Assembly (NCBI GenBank): GCA_902778145.1
Contig: CACYWW010000016.1
Coordinates: 1 to 36,685, forward strand
Direction: 5' to 3'
Origin: an uncultured Ruminococcus sp.
Lineage (GTDB): Bacteria > Bacillota > Clostridia > Oscillospirales > CAG-272
Length of the DNA stretch: 36,685 nt
Shown: piece by piece, positions 15,728 through 24,069 of the stretch
Numbering within the stretch: position 1 is the first letter of the stretch
Layout: each line of letters begins with the position of its first letter
The notes under the pieces: model-generated
Databases searched by the model: none
What the model saw: only the letters and a program-made list of their open reading frames with translations
What the model was told of the DNA's origin: nothing
Position numbers and translations under genes: made by a program

Positions 15728-16479
15728 TACAGGACCTTCATTCACACACTTATTACTCCTTCTGCGGGAGGGACGATCCGCGGGACGTCGTTGAGGCGGC
15801 GATAAACGGCGGCTTCGGCATGATCGGCATCACCGACCATAATTACGGCATTGGATACGGAAGATTCGACGTGTTCACGTCTCCCGGAGCCGAAAGCTTC
15901 AACGGCACGTACGAAAGGACGCTCAGGCGGTATTACGACCATATAGATCTGATCCGTGATAAATACGCCGGCAAGATCGAGGTGAAGCGCGGTATAGAGC
16001 TCTGCACGCTGAAGGACGGCGGGAGCTTCAAAAATCACTGTCTGCCGGACGGCGCCGACATATCGTTTTTCGACTACTGTCTGATCGAGAACCTCGACAA
16101 CCCCATATCAGTGACGGGAGGAGATATATTCGCATACGCGAAAAGGTGCGGGACGCCGCTCGTCGGCATAGCCCACACCGATATGTTCTCGCACATAAAA
16201 AACAGAGGCGAGGATCCGCTTGAATACTTCTCCCGCATGGCAAGTGAATGCATATTCTGGGAGATGAACGTGAGTTACGACTCGATCCACGGGTACAGGG
16301 AGCACAAATACATGCTCGACTTTTTCGCGGACAAGGAAAAACAGGATATCGTGCGGCGCTCGGGCGTCAGGGTATCCGTCGGCTTCGACGGTCACCGCGT
16401 CGAGGATTATCTGCCCGACCGCGTCCGCCACTACAACGAGCTTTTGTCGGACGCGGGCATCCTCAAACCGTTCGAATAA
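15724..16479 (+). CDS. PHP-domain phosphoesterase
   Basis: This 251-residue metal-dependent PHP hydrolase has the expected motifs in order: DLHSHTYYSF (H6, H8), ITDHN, RGIELC, GIAHTDMF and GFDGHR. The family includes histidinol phosphatase and other phosphoesterases. Length and motifs suggest a stand-alone phosphatase, but no histidine-synthesis neighbours are present, so the substrate is unknown. The ATG at 15724 overlaps the stop of the AraC gene (ATGA), so the two are translationally coupled. A strong terminator follows. Confidence 0.85.
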   Translation: MIQDLHSHTYYSFCGRDDPRDVVEAAINGGFGMIGITDHNYGIGYGRFDVFTSPGAESFNGTYERTLRRYYDHIDLIRDKYAGKIEVKRGIELCTLKDGGSFKNHCLPDGADISFFDYCLIENLDNPISVTGGDIFAYAKRCGTPLVGIAHTDMFSHIKNRGEDPLEYFSRMASECIFWEMNVSYDSIHGYREHKYMLDFFADKEKQDIVRRSGVRVSVGFDGHRVEDYLPDRVRHYNELLSDAGILKPFE

Positions 16480-16497
16480 AGCAAAAAAAGCAGCGCG

Positions 16498-16536
16498 ATC
16501 GGGACACCTGTAATTAAGCAGGTGTCCCGATTTTTT
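16498..16536 (+). terminator. Intrinsic terminator after the AraC-PHP operon
   Basis: ATCGGGACACCTG (16498-16510) and CAGGTGTCCCGAT (16519-16531) form a perfect 13-bp stem with an 8-nt loop. Six T residues follow. Confidence 0.92.
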
Positions 16537-16621
16537 GAGCTTAGCTTTGAAATTGCTCTAATCTGTGCTGTTTTCCGCAAAACCAACGCAAAAGCACTTT
16601 TGACAACCAACGGTCATCAAA

Positions 16622-16663
16622 AGCGCATTGCGCTCTGCGAGGCGGGTAGTTCTCTCCGCCTCG
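16622..16663 (-). terminator. Weak hairpins downstream of the XRE gene
   Basis: CGAGGCGG/CCGCCTCG (16638-16663) is followed, on the minus strand, by AGCGC-AAT-GCGCTTTT. Together they may end the XRE transcript. The T tract is short. Confidence 0.4.
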
Positions 16664-16681
16664 TATGGGCTAAAAAGCGAG

Positions 16682-17839
16682 TCAGCTTTCTTTTATCGCA
16701 TTTTCTGCAAGCGCCTTATATTCGTCGATATCTGCAAGCGACTTGAAAGCTTCATCCGTTACAATTCTTTTTATTCTCTCTGCAGCGTGTTCATATTCAG
16801 CATTTCCACCGAATCCGTAACTAAATCGGACGTTTGGAAACAGAGGAATGTTAAGATCTGTTTTTTTATTGAAATTCTTTTCCTGCGCTTTGATGAAATC
16901 CACGCATTTTTTAAGAACGTCAACGGCTTCTTTCTTTCGTCCGAATTTAACAAGGCAAAGAGCGTGTGTGTGAAACAAATTCCGATAATCGTACATCAGC
17001 GGCGGGCGGTACGTTTCGCCGCGGTATATCGCTTCCGTAATATCACGGATCGCTTCGCAGCAGTATAAAGCTTCGGCATATTTTTCCTGCTCAACATAGA
17101 TGTTTTCAATCATATACACCTGATGTACGAAAGCGCGGAATAACTCGGATATGTACCAACCGCGTTCGTTCAGTTCTTCTTCTCGTTTTCCGGCTTCATG
17201 CAGCACTCGTGTTTTAACATAAGATTTCAAGCTCCATGTGTATAGTGGAAAATCTTTTACCGTCTCAAGAGCCGCTTCATAGTTCTTTTGACGCAGAAAG
17301 ACGTCGATCAAACTCTGCTTTGCGGATAAAACCTCATCAATTGAGGAACTGTATTTAATCACAAGTCCCGCCCAGCGCACAATTTCGTTTTCAAGATCGT
17401 GAATTCCGCTCTCGCCTGTCAATGCGCATAGCTCGGCACGGTTATTATCAAGGACCATATTTGCAAAAGCCATCGCATTTGTCAGAACGCAGTCGTTATT
17501 CGGATACGATTGTATCAGTTCTCTGTATTTATCCAGAATCGCAAGCGCTGTGGGTCCCTCTTCGCCATCCTTACAGTTATCAAGCATTCTGAATATTTCA
17601 GCAAGGCGATTATCGACCTCTTTGCCGCTGTCAGTTCCGTACATACCGAACAATACGTCTGTCGGAACGCAGAACAGGTTTGCTATCGGAACGACCTGTG
17701 AAATGTCAGGCAGACTGCTTTCATTTTCCCATTTGGAAACGGCTTGCGCCGAAATATTTAATTGTTCCGCCAATTCCTCCTGCGTCAGATTTTGCTCCTT
17801 GCGCAGCCGGCGTATGATTTGCCCCATTGTTTCTTTCAT
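16682..17839 (-). CDS. XRE-family HTH regulator with TPR-like C-terminal region
   Basis: This 385-residue protein has an N-terminal Cro/CI helix-turn-helix (about 5-60, including LTQEELAEQLNISAQAVSKWENE). A long helical region follows that looks like tetratricopeptide repeats (about 90-370, for example KNYEAALETVKDFPLY and EKYAEALYCCEAI). The layout matches stand-alone regulators that bind a small peptide or partner through the TPRs. The start at 17839 is preferred: MKETMGQIIRRLRK is the typical opening and AAGGAG lies 10 nt upstream. An extension to 17980 would cross the promoter. Base composition is visibly more AT-rich than in neighbouring genes, suggesting transfer. No obvious target gene is adjacent. 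Confidence 0.88.
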   Translation of the reverse strand: MKETMGQIIRRLRKEQNLTQEELAEQLNISAQAVSKWENESSLPDISQVVPIANLFCVPTDVLFGMYGTDSGKEVDNRLAEIFRMLDNCKDGEEGPTALAILDKYRELIQSYPNNDCVLTNAMAFANMVLDNNRAELCALTGESGIHDLENEIVRWAGLVIKYSSSIDEVLSAKQSLIDVFLRQKNYEAALETVKDFPLYTWSLKSYVKTRVLHEAGKREEELNERGWYISELFRAFVHQVYMIENIYVEQEKYAEALYCCEAIRDITEAIYRGETYRPPLMYDYRNLFHTHALCLVKFGRKKEAVDVLKKCVDFIKAQEKNFNKKTDLNIPLFPNVRFSYGFGGNAEYEHAAERIKRIVTDEAFKSLADIDEYKALAENAIKES

Positions 17840-17881
17840 AAATAATGATCTCCTTTTGATTATTTCGGTACCGTTGAATAC

Positions 17882-17910
17882 ATTATAACAAGTCACAGAA
17901 CTAAAGTGAA
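17882..17910 (-). promoter_or_regulatory. Promoter of the XRE regulator
   Basis: TATAAT (17882-17887) is preceded 17 nt upstream by TTCACT (17905-17910) on the minus strand, about 43 nt from the start codon. The inverted repeat CAACTG-A-CAGTTG (17934-17946) lies just upstream and could be an operator. Confidence 0.6.
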
Positions 17911-18022
17911 GCGACTCAAACGCAACATCAACACAACTGACAGTTGAGTTTATGATATCACAAATGTCAGACTGATTCAATATACAAAAGATTACATATA
18001 TTTGATCAATAATAATAAACTA

Positions 18023-18052
18023 GGGTTGCTTCGTTTTTTTACGAAGTAGCCC
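18023..18052. other. 12-bp hairpin with T6 loop
   Basis: GGGTTGCTTCGT (18023-18034) pairs with ACGAAGTAGCCC (18041-18052), with two G-U pairs and loop TTTTTT. It has no following T tract and no adjacent gene end. It may be a relic terminator of a lost gene. Confidence 0.5.
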
Positions 18053-18254
18053 CGTAGTTTAGTTGTCAATTATATTGCTTAATACCATTTCTCCCGTACG
18101 GTTACGGATGGAATTCATTTGCTGAACGCAGTCAAGTTGATCGCGTCATTTGAATGCCTCGTAAATGTTATCGTCTTTTTCCGTTTGCAGTGACCTCCAA
18201 ATTGATTTTTGATTTCACTACGATTCATTCACACCAAACCCGCAAACAAACCGC

Positions 18255-18286
18255 GAGGGACACCTGCTCTATGGCAAGCGTCCCTC
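18255..18286 (-). terminator. Terminator of the htpG-nnrD operon
   Basis: GAGGGAC/GTCCCTC ends close a 13-bp stem that includes G-U pairs, with loop CATAGA on the minus strand. GGTTTGTTTG follows. It sits just beyond the nnrD stop. Confidence 0.65.
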
Positions 18287-18299
18287 AGGCACTGCTTTT

Positions 18300-19169
18300 T
18301 TATTTTCCGATTATCAGTCCGACGGCTTCGTGGAGCTTTGACACCGTATCGGATGCTGTCATGCTGACAGCATTCTTTTCCCTCTCCACAAGCTCGCCCG
18401 CCGCGCCGCAGATATACGCGCCGCAGGCGGCGTTGAGACAGAGATCGGATCCGTTCTGCGCGTTTATCCCGGTGATGACGCCGGAAAGAACGTCGCCCGA
18501 GCCTGCCGTCGCCATACCGGGGCAGCCGCGGTCTATGAAAAGAACGCGTTCACCGTCGGTAACGGTCGTGATCCTGCCCTTCAGAAGCACGACAACGTTG
18601 TTTTTACCCGCGTATTCAACCGCAGCTTTAACGGAGTCATCTGCGTCAACGTCGCCATACAGCCGTCTGAATTCGCCGAGATGCGGAGTTATGACGACGT
18701 TGCCGCGGCTGACGTATTTGATCCGGGACAGCGCCCACAATCCGTCCGCGTCGATCAGCAGTGGACATTCAAGTGTCGATAACGCGTATCCGACGGCGGC
18801 GATCCTGTCGCTGCTCCTGCCGAAGCCCATCCCGATACCGACGGACGCGGCGCCCGAGAACGCGCGTGAAAGCTCCGCCTCGCAAAACGACGAAAGCGGC
18901 ATCAGCGTGCTTTCGAGCAGATACGGCGCGACGTAGTCGGCTATCCGCTCCTCCACCGCGAGCCGCGATATACCGCACCCGCATCTCAGAGCGGAAAGCG
19001 ACATATTCGCGAGCTTGACGGCGCCGGAATATTCGCGGCAGCCTCCGATAAGCACCGCGAGCCCGAAATCGTATTTATTGCAGTCGGGGTCTCTTTCGGG
19101 AAACAGCTTTTTGAAATCCCCGGCGCGGCAGAGCATCCCGCCGACGCCGCGGTATTCGTATTCCGTCAT
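18300..19169 (-). CDS. nnrD: NAD(P)H-hydrate dehydratase
   Basis: This metabolite-repair enzyme dehydrates the damaged cofactors NADHX and NADPHX, normally using ADP in bacteria. The 289-residue protein is the C-terminal YjeF/CARKD kinase-fold domain. It has VVITPHLGEFRRL (about 158-170) and GMATAGSGDVLSG (about 218-230, catalytic Asp D226). The epimerase domain (NnrE) that is fused in many bacteria is absent. The ATG overlaps the stop of the phosphodiesterase gene by 4 nt. It is the last gene of the htpG operon. Confidence 0.92.
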   Translation of the reverse strand: MTEYEYRGVGGMLCRAGDFKKLFPERDPDCNKYDFGLAVLIGGCREYSGAVKLANMSLSALRCGCGISRLAVEERIADYVAPYLLESTLMPLSSFCEAELSRAFSGAASVGIGMGFGRSSDRIAAVGYALSTLECPLLIDADGLWALSRIKYVSRGNVVITPHLGEFRRLYGDVDADDSVKAAVEYAGKNNVVVLLKGRITTVTDGERVLFIDRGCPGMATAGSGDVLSGVITGINAQNGSDLCLNAACGAYICGAAGELVEREKNAVSMTASDTVSKLHEAVGLIIGK

Positions 19170-20443
19170 TTCAGAAGCTCCTCCAGTACGACTCCGTCCG
19201 TATCCTTCATCTCAAATCCGAGAGCGCGCGCGAACGTCGGCGCCTCGTCGACTATATCGCACCTATCTATCGTCGCCCCGTCCCTGAAGGACGGTCCTTT
19301 GGCGTAAAGCACGGGCTGAGGTCCCTTGTCGGGCATATAGCCGTGCGTGGCTCTGCCGAGGCGGTAATCGTCGAGCTTGAAGTTGTCCGTCAGCGGTCTG
19401 ACGACGCCTTCCGAAAAAGACGTGTAGCCGTCCGTTTCAAGCACGAAATCGAACTGTCCGCCGAGGCGGTGTTTTTCCCTGCTCTCCGCCTCCGTCAGCA
19501 CCTCGGATATGCCGTATACGCCCTCGTCGCGGAGGTGACACAGGTATGAATATACGTCGTCTCTGACGGATCTGTCGTAGACGTAGCAGTACGCGCACAT
19601 TCCGCCGGAGCGGATATACGCTTTGCATCCGGTGATCTTCCCGTCGTTTACGCGTATGAAGCCGGCGTCCGACAAAAGCACGTTGAGCTTGACGGAGCGC
19701 TTTATCTCAAGCTGACCGTGATCTGATATAAGCACGAAATTCGTTTCGTCAAGCGTCCCCGCGTCTTCCGCGGCGCGGCAGAGCTGACCGATGAAGCTGT
19801 CGGTCTCTTTTATCCCCTCGTTTACCTTTTCATTGAAAAGTCCGGTGTGATGGCGGTATCCGTCTATGTTCGCCGGATGGATCATTATCAGATCCGGTTT
19901 GTGTTCCCTTATGATGTCCGCGGCGCAGTTCATCACGAAAATATCGGCGCCGGGGTGTGAGCGTTCGACGAAGCCGTCGGCGTATCTGTCGACAATCTTC
20001 ATTATCTCCGCGGACGTGCCGGAGCGGCGGAACGCCTCTCTTTTCGTGTCGCCTTCGCCCTGCGTCCAGTATTCGTCTATCAGCATGTCTATATCCGGAT
20101 GGTTGCCGGTGACGGGCCAGAACACGCCCGCCGTCGTAAGCCCGGCACGCTTCGCGTAAGTGAAGATGTCCGGCACTCTGACGGAATCATGGAACCATTC
20201 CCACGGGCGGTGACCGGGCTCCGGATAAAACACGTCGTTGCCGGTTATGCCGTGGCGGTCGGGATACGTCCCCGTGGCGATGGAGGTATGCGCGGGATAC
20301 GTTATCGTCGGATAACACGTTTTCACGGTTTTTACCGACGCGCCGCCGGCGAGATATTTTTTGAAATTCGGAAGCGTCCCAAACAGCTCCATATCGTCGG
20401 AGACGAGCGCGTCAGCCGACAGAACGATCATTTTTCTCTTCAT
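19166..20443 (-). CDS. NPP-type phosphodiesterase (alkaline phosphatase superfamily)
   Basis: The 425-residue protein belongs to the type I phosphodiesterase/nucleotide pyrophosphatase family. The metal-site Asp is in SADAL (D11). The Thr nucleophile region is CYPTITYPAHTSIATG (T45/T47), followed by YPDRHGITGN, the metal site ISDHGQ and a late HGYMP. No signal peptide is visible, so it probably acts in the cytoplasm, unlike many NPPs. Substrates could be nucleotides, phosphodiesters or phosphonates. Both ends overlap neighbours by 4 nt (DUF2156 upstream, nnrD downstream). Its place beside an NAD(P)HX repair enzyme suggests, without proof, cleavage of a nucleotide or damaged cofactor. Confidence 0.88.
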   Translation of the reverse strand: MKRKMIVLSADALVSDDMELFGTLPNFKKYLAGGASVKTVKTCYPTITYPAHTSIATGTYPDRHGITGNDVFYPEPGHRPWEWFHDSVRVPDIFTYAKRAGLTTAGVFWPVTGNHPDIDMLIDEYWTQGEGDTKREAFRRSGTSAEIMKIVDRYADGFVERSHPGADIFVMNCAADIIREHKPDLIMIHPANIDGYRHHTGLFNEKVNEGIKETDSFIGQLCRAAEDAGTLDETNFVLISDHGQLEIKRSVKLNVLLSDAGFIRVNDGKITGCKAYIRSGGMCAYCYVYDRSVRDDVYSYLCHLRDEGVYGISEVLTEAESREKHRLGGQFDFVLETDGYTSFSEGVVRPLTDNFKLDDYRLGRATHGYMPDKGPQPVLYAKGPSFRDGATIDRCDIVDEAPTFARALGFEMKDTDGVVLEELLK

Positions 20444-21249
20444 AACGTACCCGTGTATACCTCGTTCATCATAACCGGTCTCTGGTCGTTTTTATGCATC
20501 CTGATCCCGGGCGAGCCGTGATCGGATTCGGTATTTATCAGCGTTATATGCTCCGGCAGCGTTTTGAAAAGCTCGTGCTTCGTGCTGAGGTTCAATCCCT
20601 GCACGTCGCTTATCTGCTTCGCACTGCAGAGCATATAAACTCCGCCGATATCTCCGCCGCAGCAGTAGCCGGACGGTACGCCGCCTATATACGTTATCAT
20701 CCCGGAAAGACCGAGCGCACGGAAATTGTCAAGTGCTTTTCCGGCGCCCGCCGCATCCCCCTCGCCCGCCTTCGGCGTCCACTTCTCAAGGATCGAATAC
20801 GCGTCTTTGATATTGTTTTCGTCTATCGGCACGTTCACGACGTCGTTTTCACGGTAGAAGCGTGAGAGCTTTGCACGGATCTTCTGGAATTTGTGTCCTT
20901 CAAGGGAAGCCTGCTCCGCGCGGTCATAGACGTACTCGTCCCTGTCCCGGTCGTGCACGGCCTCAAAGTCCGGGAGCACGCTTTGCGTGAATAGCACGTC
21001 CTCCTCACGCATCATGATCAGCCTTACGCCTTTACGGCGGAGGATGAAATCCTTTTTGTATCCGTCGGATCCCACGGGAAACAGATACGATCCGTCGCGT
21101 GTTCTTACGGAAAAGCCGTCTTCCCGTACCGTGACCTCAAGCCCCTGCTCCTGCTCGTATATGAAAAGAGAAAGTCCGCTGTGAGAGGCGAGGGCGTGAC
21201 CGTACCGCGCGCGTATCCGGTCGATTTTCCCGATATCGCTTAACGTCAT
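20440..21249 (-). CDS. DUF2156-family (acyl-tRNA transferase-like) protein
   Basis: This 269-residue protein resembles the DUF2156/phosphatidylglycerol lysyltransferase C-terminal fold, a double GNAT-like domain. The best signature is EYVYDRAEQASLEGHKFQKI with a following RFYREND, matching the family pattern Y-x-L-x-G-x-KF-x-x-KR-x-x-N. It lacks the membrane part of MprF, so it is a soluble member of unknown acceptor. It overlaps htpG upstream and the phosphodiesterase downstream by 4 nt each. Functions proposed for relatives include aminoacyl transfer; nothing here shows the substrate. Confidence 0.75.
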   Translation of the reverse strand: MTLSDIGKIDRIRARYGHALASHSGLSLFIYEQEQGLEVTVREDGFSVRTRDGSYLFPVGSDGYKKDFILRRKGVRLIMMREEDVLFTQSVLPDFEAVHDRDRDEYVYDRAEQASLEGHKFQKIRAKLSRFYRENDVVNVPIDENNIKDAYSILEKWTPKAGEGDAAGAGKALDNFRALGLSGMITYIGGVPSGYCCGGDIGGVYMLCSAKQISDVQGLNLSTKHELFKTLPEHITLINTESDHGSPGIRMHKNDQRPVMMNEVYTGTL

Positions 21250-23093
21250 ATAAGCGAAAGCAGCTCGTACTGGCTTTCAAGGAAAGCTTTGAGCTCGTCC
21301 GCCGTGAGCTGTCTGTGAGCGAGCGTCGCGAGAGAAAACACGTATCCGCAAAGCTTTTCCGCCTTTGCCTCATCGGTCCCCGCAAGCTCTTCAAGTTTTT
21401 TATACAGCGAAGATGAAGTGTTGACCACGAGCTTCGCCTTTGACGGTATATCGTCGGCGCCGTCCATGCGGTACATGCGCATCATATCGGCGAAGCGGCG
21501 CTCATGCTCGTCCTCGTTCAGAATCGCCGGCGTTTTTTCGTCCTTCAGCGCGGCGAAGGAAACCTCAAGGTCGTCCTTGCCGGACGCTTTTTTGAACAGC
21601 TCCTTCAGCTTTTCGTTTTCGGCGGCCTCTCCGTTCTTCAGCACGTCGTCGACGTCGGAGTCGACGCGGATGAACGATACTCCGCTCCTGTCCGCCTCGA
21701 TCGTCTGAACGAACTGCGTGTCAAGCGGACGGTCGAGCAGAAGGATCTTTACGCCCTGCGCCTGATACATTGAGATATACTGCGCCTGAGTCTTTTTATC
21801 TGTCGCGTAAAACACCTTGTTTTCGTGCTTTTCACGGCATTCTTCGAGATATTCGTCGAGCGTGTACGACTTATCGTCGAGCGCGGAGGAAAACAGCACG
21901 CTCCCCTTCACGCGGTCGAAGAACTTTTTGTCGCGGATGCAGCCGTATTCCACGAATATCTTTATGTCGTTATAAAGCTTTTCGTATTTTTCGCGGTCTG
22001 TGTTGAACATGCCGTTCAGCTTGTCCGCGACCTTTTTGACGATGTGAGCGGCTATCTTCGCGACATAGCCGTTGTTCTGCAGATAGCTGCGGGATACGTT
22101 GAGCGGGAGCTCCGGACAGTCGAGAACGCCGCGCAGCATAAGCAGATAATCCGGTATGACTTCCTTTATATTATCCGCGACGAAGACCTGATTGTAATAA
22201 AGCTTGACCTGTCCTTCAAGCGGCTCGTATTCCGAATTGAGCTTCGGGAAATATATGATGCCCTTGAAGTTAAGCGGATACTCGGCGTTTATGTGTACCC
22301 AGAAAAGCGGGTCGCGGTAGTCTTTGAAGACCTTTTTGTAAAACGCCTTGTAGTCGTCCTCGGTGCATTCGGACGGCTGCTTCATCCACAGCGGCTTCGT
22401 GTCGTTTACCTGCTCGGGCTCTTTCTTTTCATCACCCTCGCGGTCGTCGTTCTCCGCATCATAAAAGAACACGGGTACGGGCATGAACGAGCAGTATTTG
22501 TCAAGGATCTCTTTGATCTTATATCCGTCAAGAAGCTCCTTTTCGTCCTCGGTTATCTTCATGATGACGCTCGTTCCGCGCTCCTCGCGGTCAGACGGGA
22601 ACGTCTCGTATTCTCCGTCGCTGTTGCAGACCCATTTCACAGCGGGCGCTCCGGTGTAGGACTTCGATTCCACGGTGACGGTGTCGGATACCATGAACGC
22701 CGAATAGAAGCCGAGACCGAAGTGGCCGATTATACCCTCCTGCGGCTTGCCGCTCTCGTCGTTCTCGTATTTCTGTATGAACTCGACGGCGCCGGACAGC
22801 GCTATATTGCAGATATATTTTTCAAGCTCCTCCGCTGTCATGCCGATACCGTTGTCGGAAACGGTGAGAGTCCCCGCGGTCTTGTCGAGCACGACGTCTA
22901 TGCGGTAGTCCTGCTCCGGCAGACTGATCTGTCCGAGAGAGTCGAGCCTTTTGAGCTTCGTCACGGCGTCGCAGCCGTTTGACACTATCTCACGCAAAAA
23001 TATATCCTTATCGGAATAAAGCCATTTTTTTATGATCGGGAAAAGGTGTTCGGAATCAACGCTTATCCCGCCTTTTTTCATGTTTTCAGCCAT
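21246..23093 (-). CDS. htpG: Chaperone HtpG (bacterial Hsp90)
   Basis: This 615-residue ATP-dependent chaperone has the GHKL ATPase N-terminal domain (about 1-220: LREIVSNGCDA, DNGIGMT, GHFGLGFYSAFMV, GTSVIMKI), a middle domain with SRSYLQNN, and the C-terminal dimer domain. It is a standard short bacterial form. GGGAGG lies 6 nt before the ATG. A TTGACA-17-TAAAAT promoter precedes it and no CIRCE element is seen, so housekeeping expression is likely. It is unusual as the first gene of an operon with DUF2156, an NPP phosphodiesterase and nnrD, all with 4-nt overlaps. Confidence 0.97.
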   Translation of the reverse strand: MAENMKKGGISVDSEHLFPIIKKWLYSDKDIFLREIVSNGCDAVTKLKRLDSLGQISLPEQDYRIDVVLDKTAGTLTVSDNGIGMTAEELEKYICNIALSGAVEFIQKYENDESGKPQEGIIGHFGLGFYSAFMVSDTVTVESKSYTGAPAVKWVCNSDGEYETFPSDREERGTSVIMKITEDEKELLDGYKIKEILDKYCSFMPVPVFFYDAENDDREGDEKKEPEQVNDTKPLWMKQPSECTEDDYKAFYKKVFKDYRDPLFWVHINAEYPLNFKGIIYFPKLNSEYEPLEGQVKLYYNQVFVADNIKEVIPDYLLMLRGVLDCPELPLNVSRSYLQNNGYVAKIAAHIVKKVADKLNGMFNTDREKYEKLYNDIKIFVEYGCIRDKKFFDRVKGSVLFSSALDDKSYTLDEYLEECREKHENKVFYATDKKTQAQYISMYQAQGVKILLLDRPLDTQFVQTIEADRSGVSFIRVDSDVDDVLKNGEAAENEKLKELFKKASGKDDLEVSFAALKDEKTPAILNEDEHERRFADMMRMYRMDGADDIPSKAKLVVNTSSSLYKKLEELAGTDEAKAEKLCGYVFSLATLAHRQLTADELKAFLESQYELLSLI

Positions 23094-23125
23094 GATATGC
23101 CTCCCATAGAAGTTATTTTATATAC

Positions 23126-23154
23126 ATTTTACTCTGCCTTTTGTGCATTGTCAA
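23126..23154 (-). promoter_or_regulatory. htpG operon promoter
   Basis: TTGACA (23149-23154) and TAAAAT (23126-23131) lie 17 nt apart on the minus strand, 33 nt from the htpG start. No heat-shock operator is visible. Confidence 0.8.
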
Positions 23155-23179
23155 CGTCAAAATATTAATTTTCCATTAT

Positions 23180-23209
23180 GTATAAAACCCGCGTACGGCG
23201 GCAACAATC
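23180..23209 (+). promoter_or_regulatory. Sigma-F-like promoter of the SpoIIQ-like gene
   Basis: GTATA (23180-23184) and GGCAACAATC (23200-23209) are separated by 15 nt. They match the forespore sigma-F pattern (GYWTA, then GGNRANANT). The -10 ends 32 nt before the start codon. In Bacillus subtilis spoIIQ is a sigma-F gene, which supports the reading. It is inferred, not proven. Confidence 0.55.
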
Positions 23210-23241
23210 GCGTAAACCAAATGATGAACGGAGGTACCGCA

Positions 23242-24024
23242 ATGGACGAGGAACAGGATCTCAATGAGATAAAACAGGAAAAAGCCGCGAAGATCATTTA
23301 CGTCGCCATAGCCGTTATAATAACGGTGACTATGGCGGTGTCGGTGATAACGGCGGTGAACCGCAGGAACAAAAAGGACAAGCTTCCGCTGCCGGACGAG
23401 ACTACGGTGTCCGACACGGTGAAGCAGGGCGGCACGGCGAGCCTGCCGCATATACTGACGCCGCCGAAGCCCGATAAAACAACTGAGGATACGAAAGCGC
23501 CGGTAAAGAACGATCCGCCCGCGACAGTGCCTCCGCAGACGGAGCCCGTGACGGACGCCCCGGATCACAGCGCCGACGCGCCCGCGTCGACAGAACGCGT
23601 TTATACCGTCCCGGTCAGAGGCAGCGTGATCAAGGATTATACGATGGACATGCCGGTCTTCTCCGTCACGATGAACGACTACAGAGTCCATAACGGCATG
23701 GATCTGCACGCGTCGGTCGGAGATCCCGTCTGCGCCTTCACAGACGGCGTAGTATCGAAGATATACTCAGATCCGATGATGGGACAGACCGTGGTCATAG
23801 ACCACGGGGACGGGCTGAGCTCGGTATATCAGAATCTTCAGGTAGTTCTGCCGGATAAGATCGCGGAGGGCGCCGAGGTATCCTCGGGCGACGTTATCGG
23901 GGCCGTCGGTGAGACGGCGCTGATCGAGTGCGCGGAGGCGTCTCACCTCCACTTCTGCATCATGAAGGACGGACGGTATGAGGCGCCGTCTGACTATCTC
24001 GGACCCGTATACGCGGAGGAATAA
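23242..24024 (+). CDS. SpoIIQ-like LytM/M23 peptidase-fold membrane protein
   Basis: The 260-residue protein has a cytoplasmic N-terminus, one membrane helix (about 19-39), a Pro/Thr/Asp-rich linker (50-118) and a C-terminal LytM domain (about 125-255). The zinc motifs are intact: HNGMD (H150, D154) and SHLHF (H235, H237). Bacillus SpoIIQ has lost one of these, whereas clostridial ones keep them. Topology and domain order fit the forespore partner of SpoIIIAH in the engulfment channel. The start at 23242 has GGAGG 7 nt upstream. The sigma-F-like promoter strengthens the SpoIIQ reading. A general M23 cell-wall hydrolase remains possible. Confidence 0.8.
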   Translation: MDEEQDLNEIKQEKAAKIIYVAIAVIITVTMAVSVITAVNRRNKKDKLPLPDETTVSDTVKQGGTASLPHILTPPKPDKTTEDTKAPVKNDPPATVPPQTEPVTDAPDHSADAPASTERVYTVPVRGSVIKDYTMDMPVFSVTMNDYRVHNGMDLHASVGDPVCAFTDGVVSKIYSDPMMGQTVVIDHGDGLSSVYQNLQVVLPDKIAEGAEVSSGDVIGAVGETALIECAEASHLHFCIMKDGRYEAPSDYLGPVYAEE

Positions 24025-24027
24025 GAA

Positions 24028-24054
24028 AGCGGGACGCACCCGGTGCGTCCCGCT
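24028..24054. terminator. Bidirectional hairpin between convergent genes
   Basis: AGCGGGACGCAC (24028-24039) and GTGCGTCCCGCT (24043-24054) form a 12-bp stem with a 3-nt loop. It ends the SpoIIQ-like gene (+) and, with a following TTTCTT on the minus strand, the propeller gene. Confidence 0.8.
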
Positions 24055-24069
24055 CTGCTTATTCAGCGT

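Larger units (their letters stand above)
17840..18299. other. AT-rich intergenic region
   Basis: No gene is visible. The region holds the XRE promoter, a CAACTG-A-CAGTTG inverted repeat (17934-17946), a 12-bp hairpin at 18023-18052 and the nnrD terminator at 18255-18286. The rest has no recognisable signal. Confidence 0.6.

Noticed and set aside
21825-22982. A 385-codon open frame antisense to htpG
   Set aside because: htpG is unmistakable here; the antisense product has no recognisable domain and no start signals.
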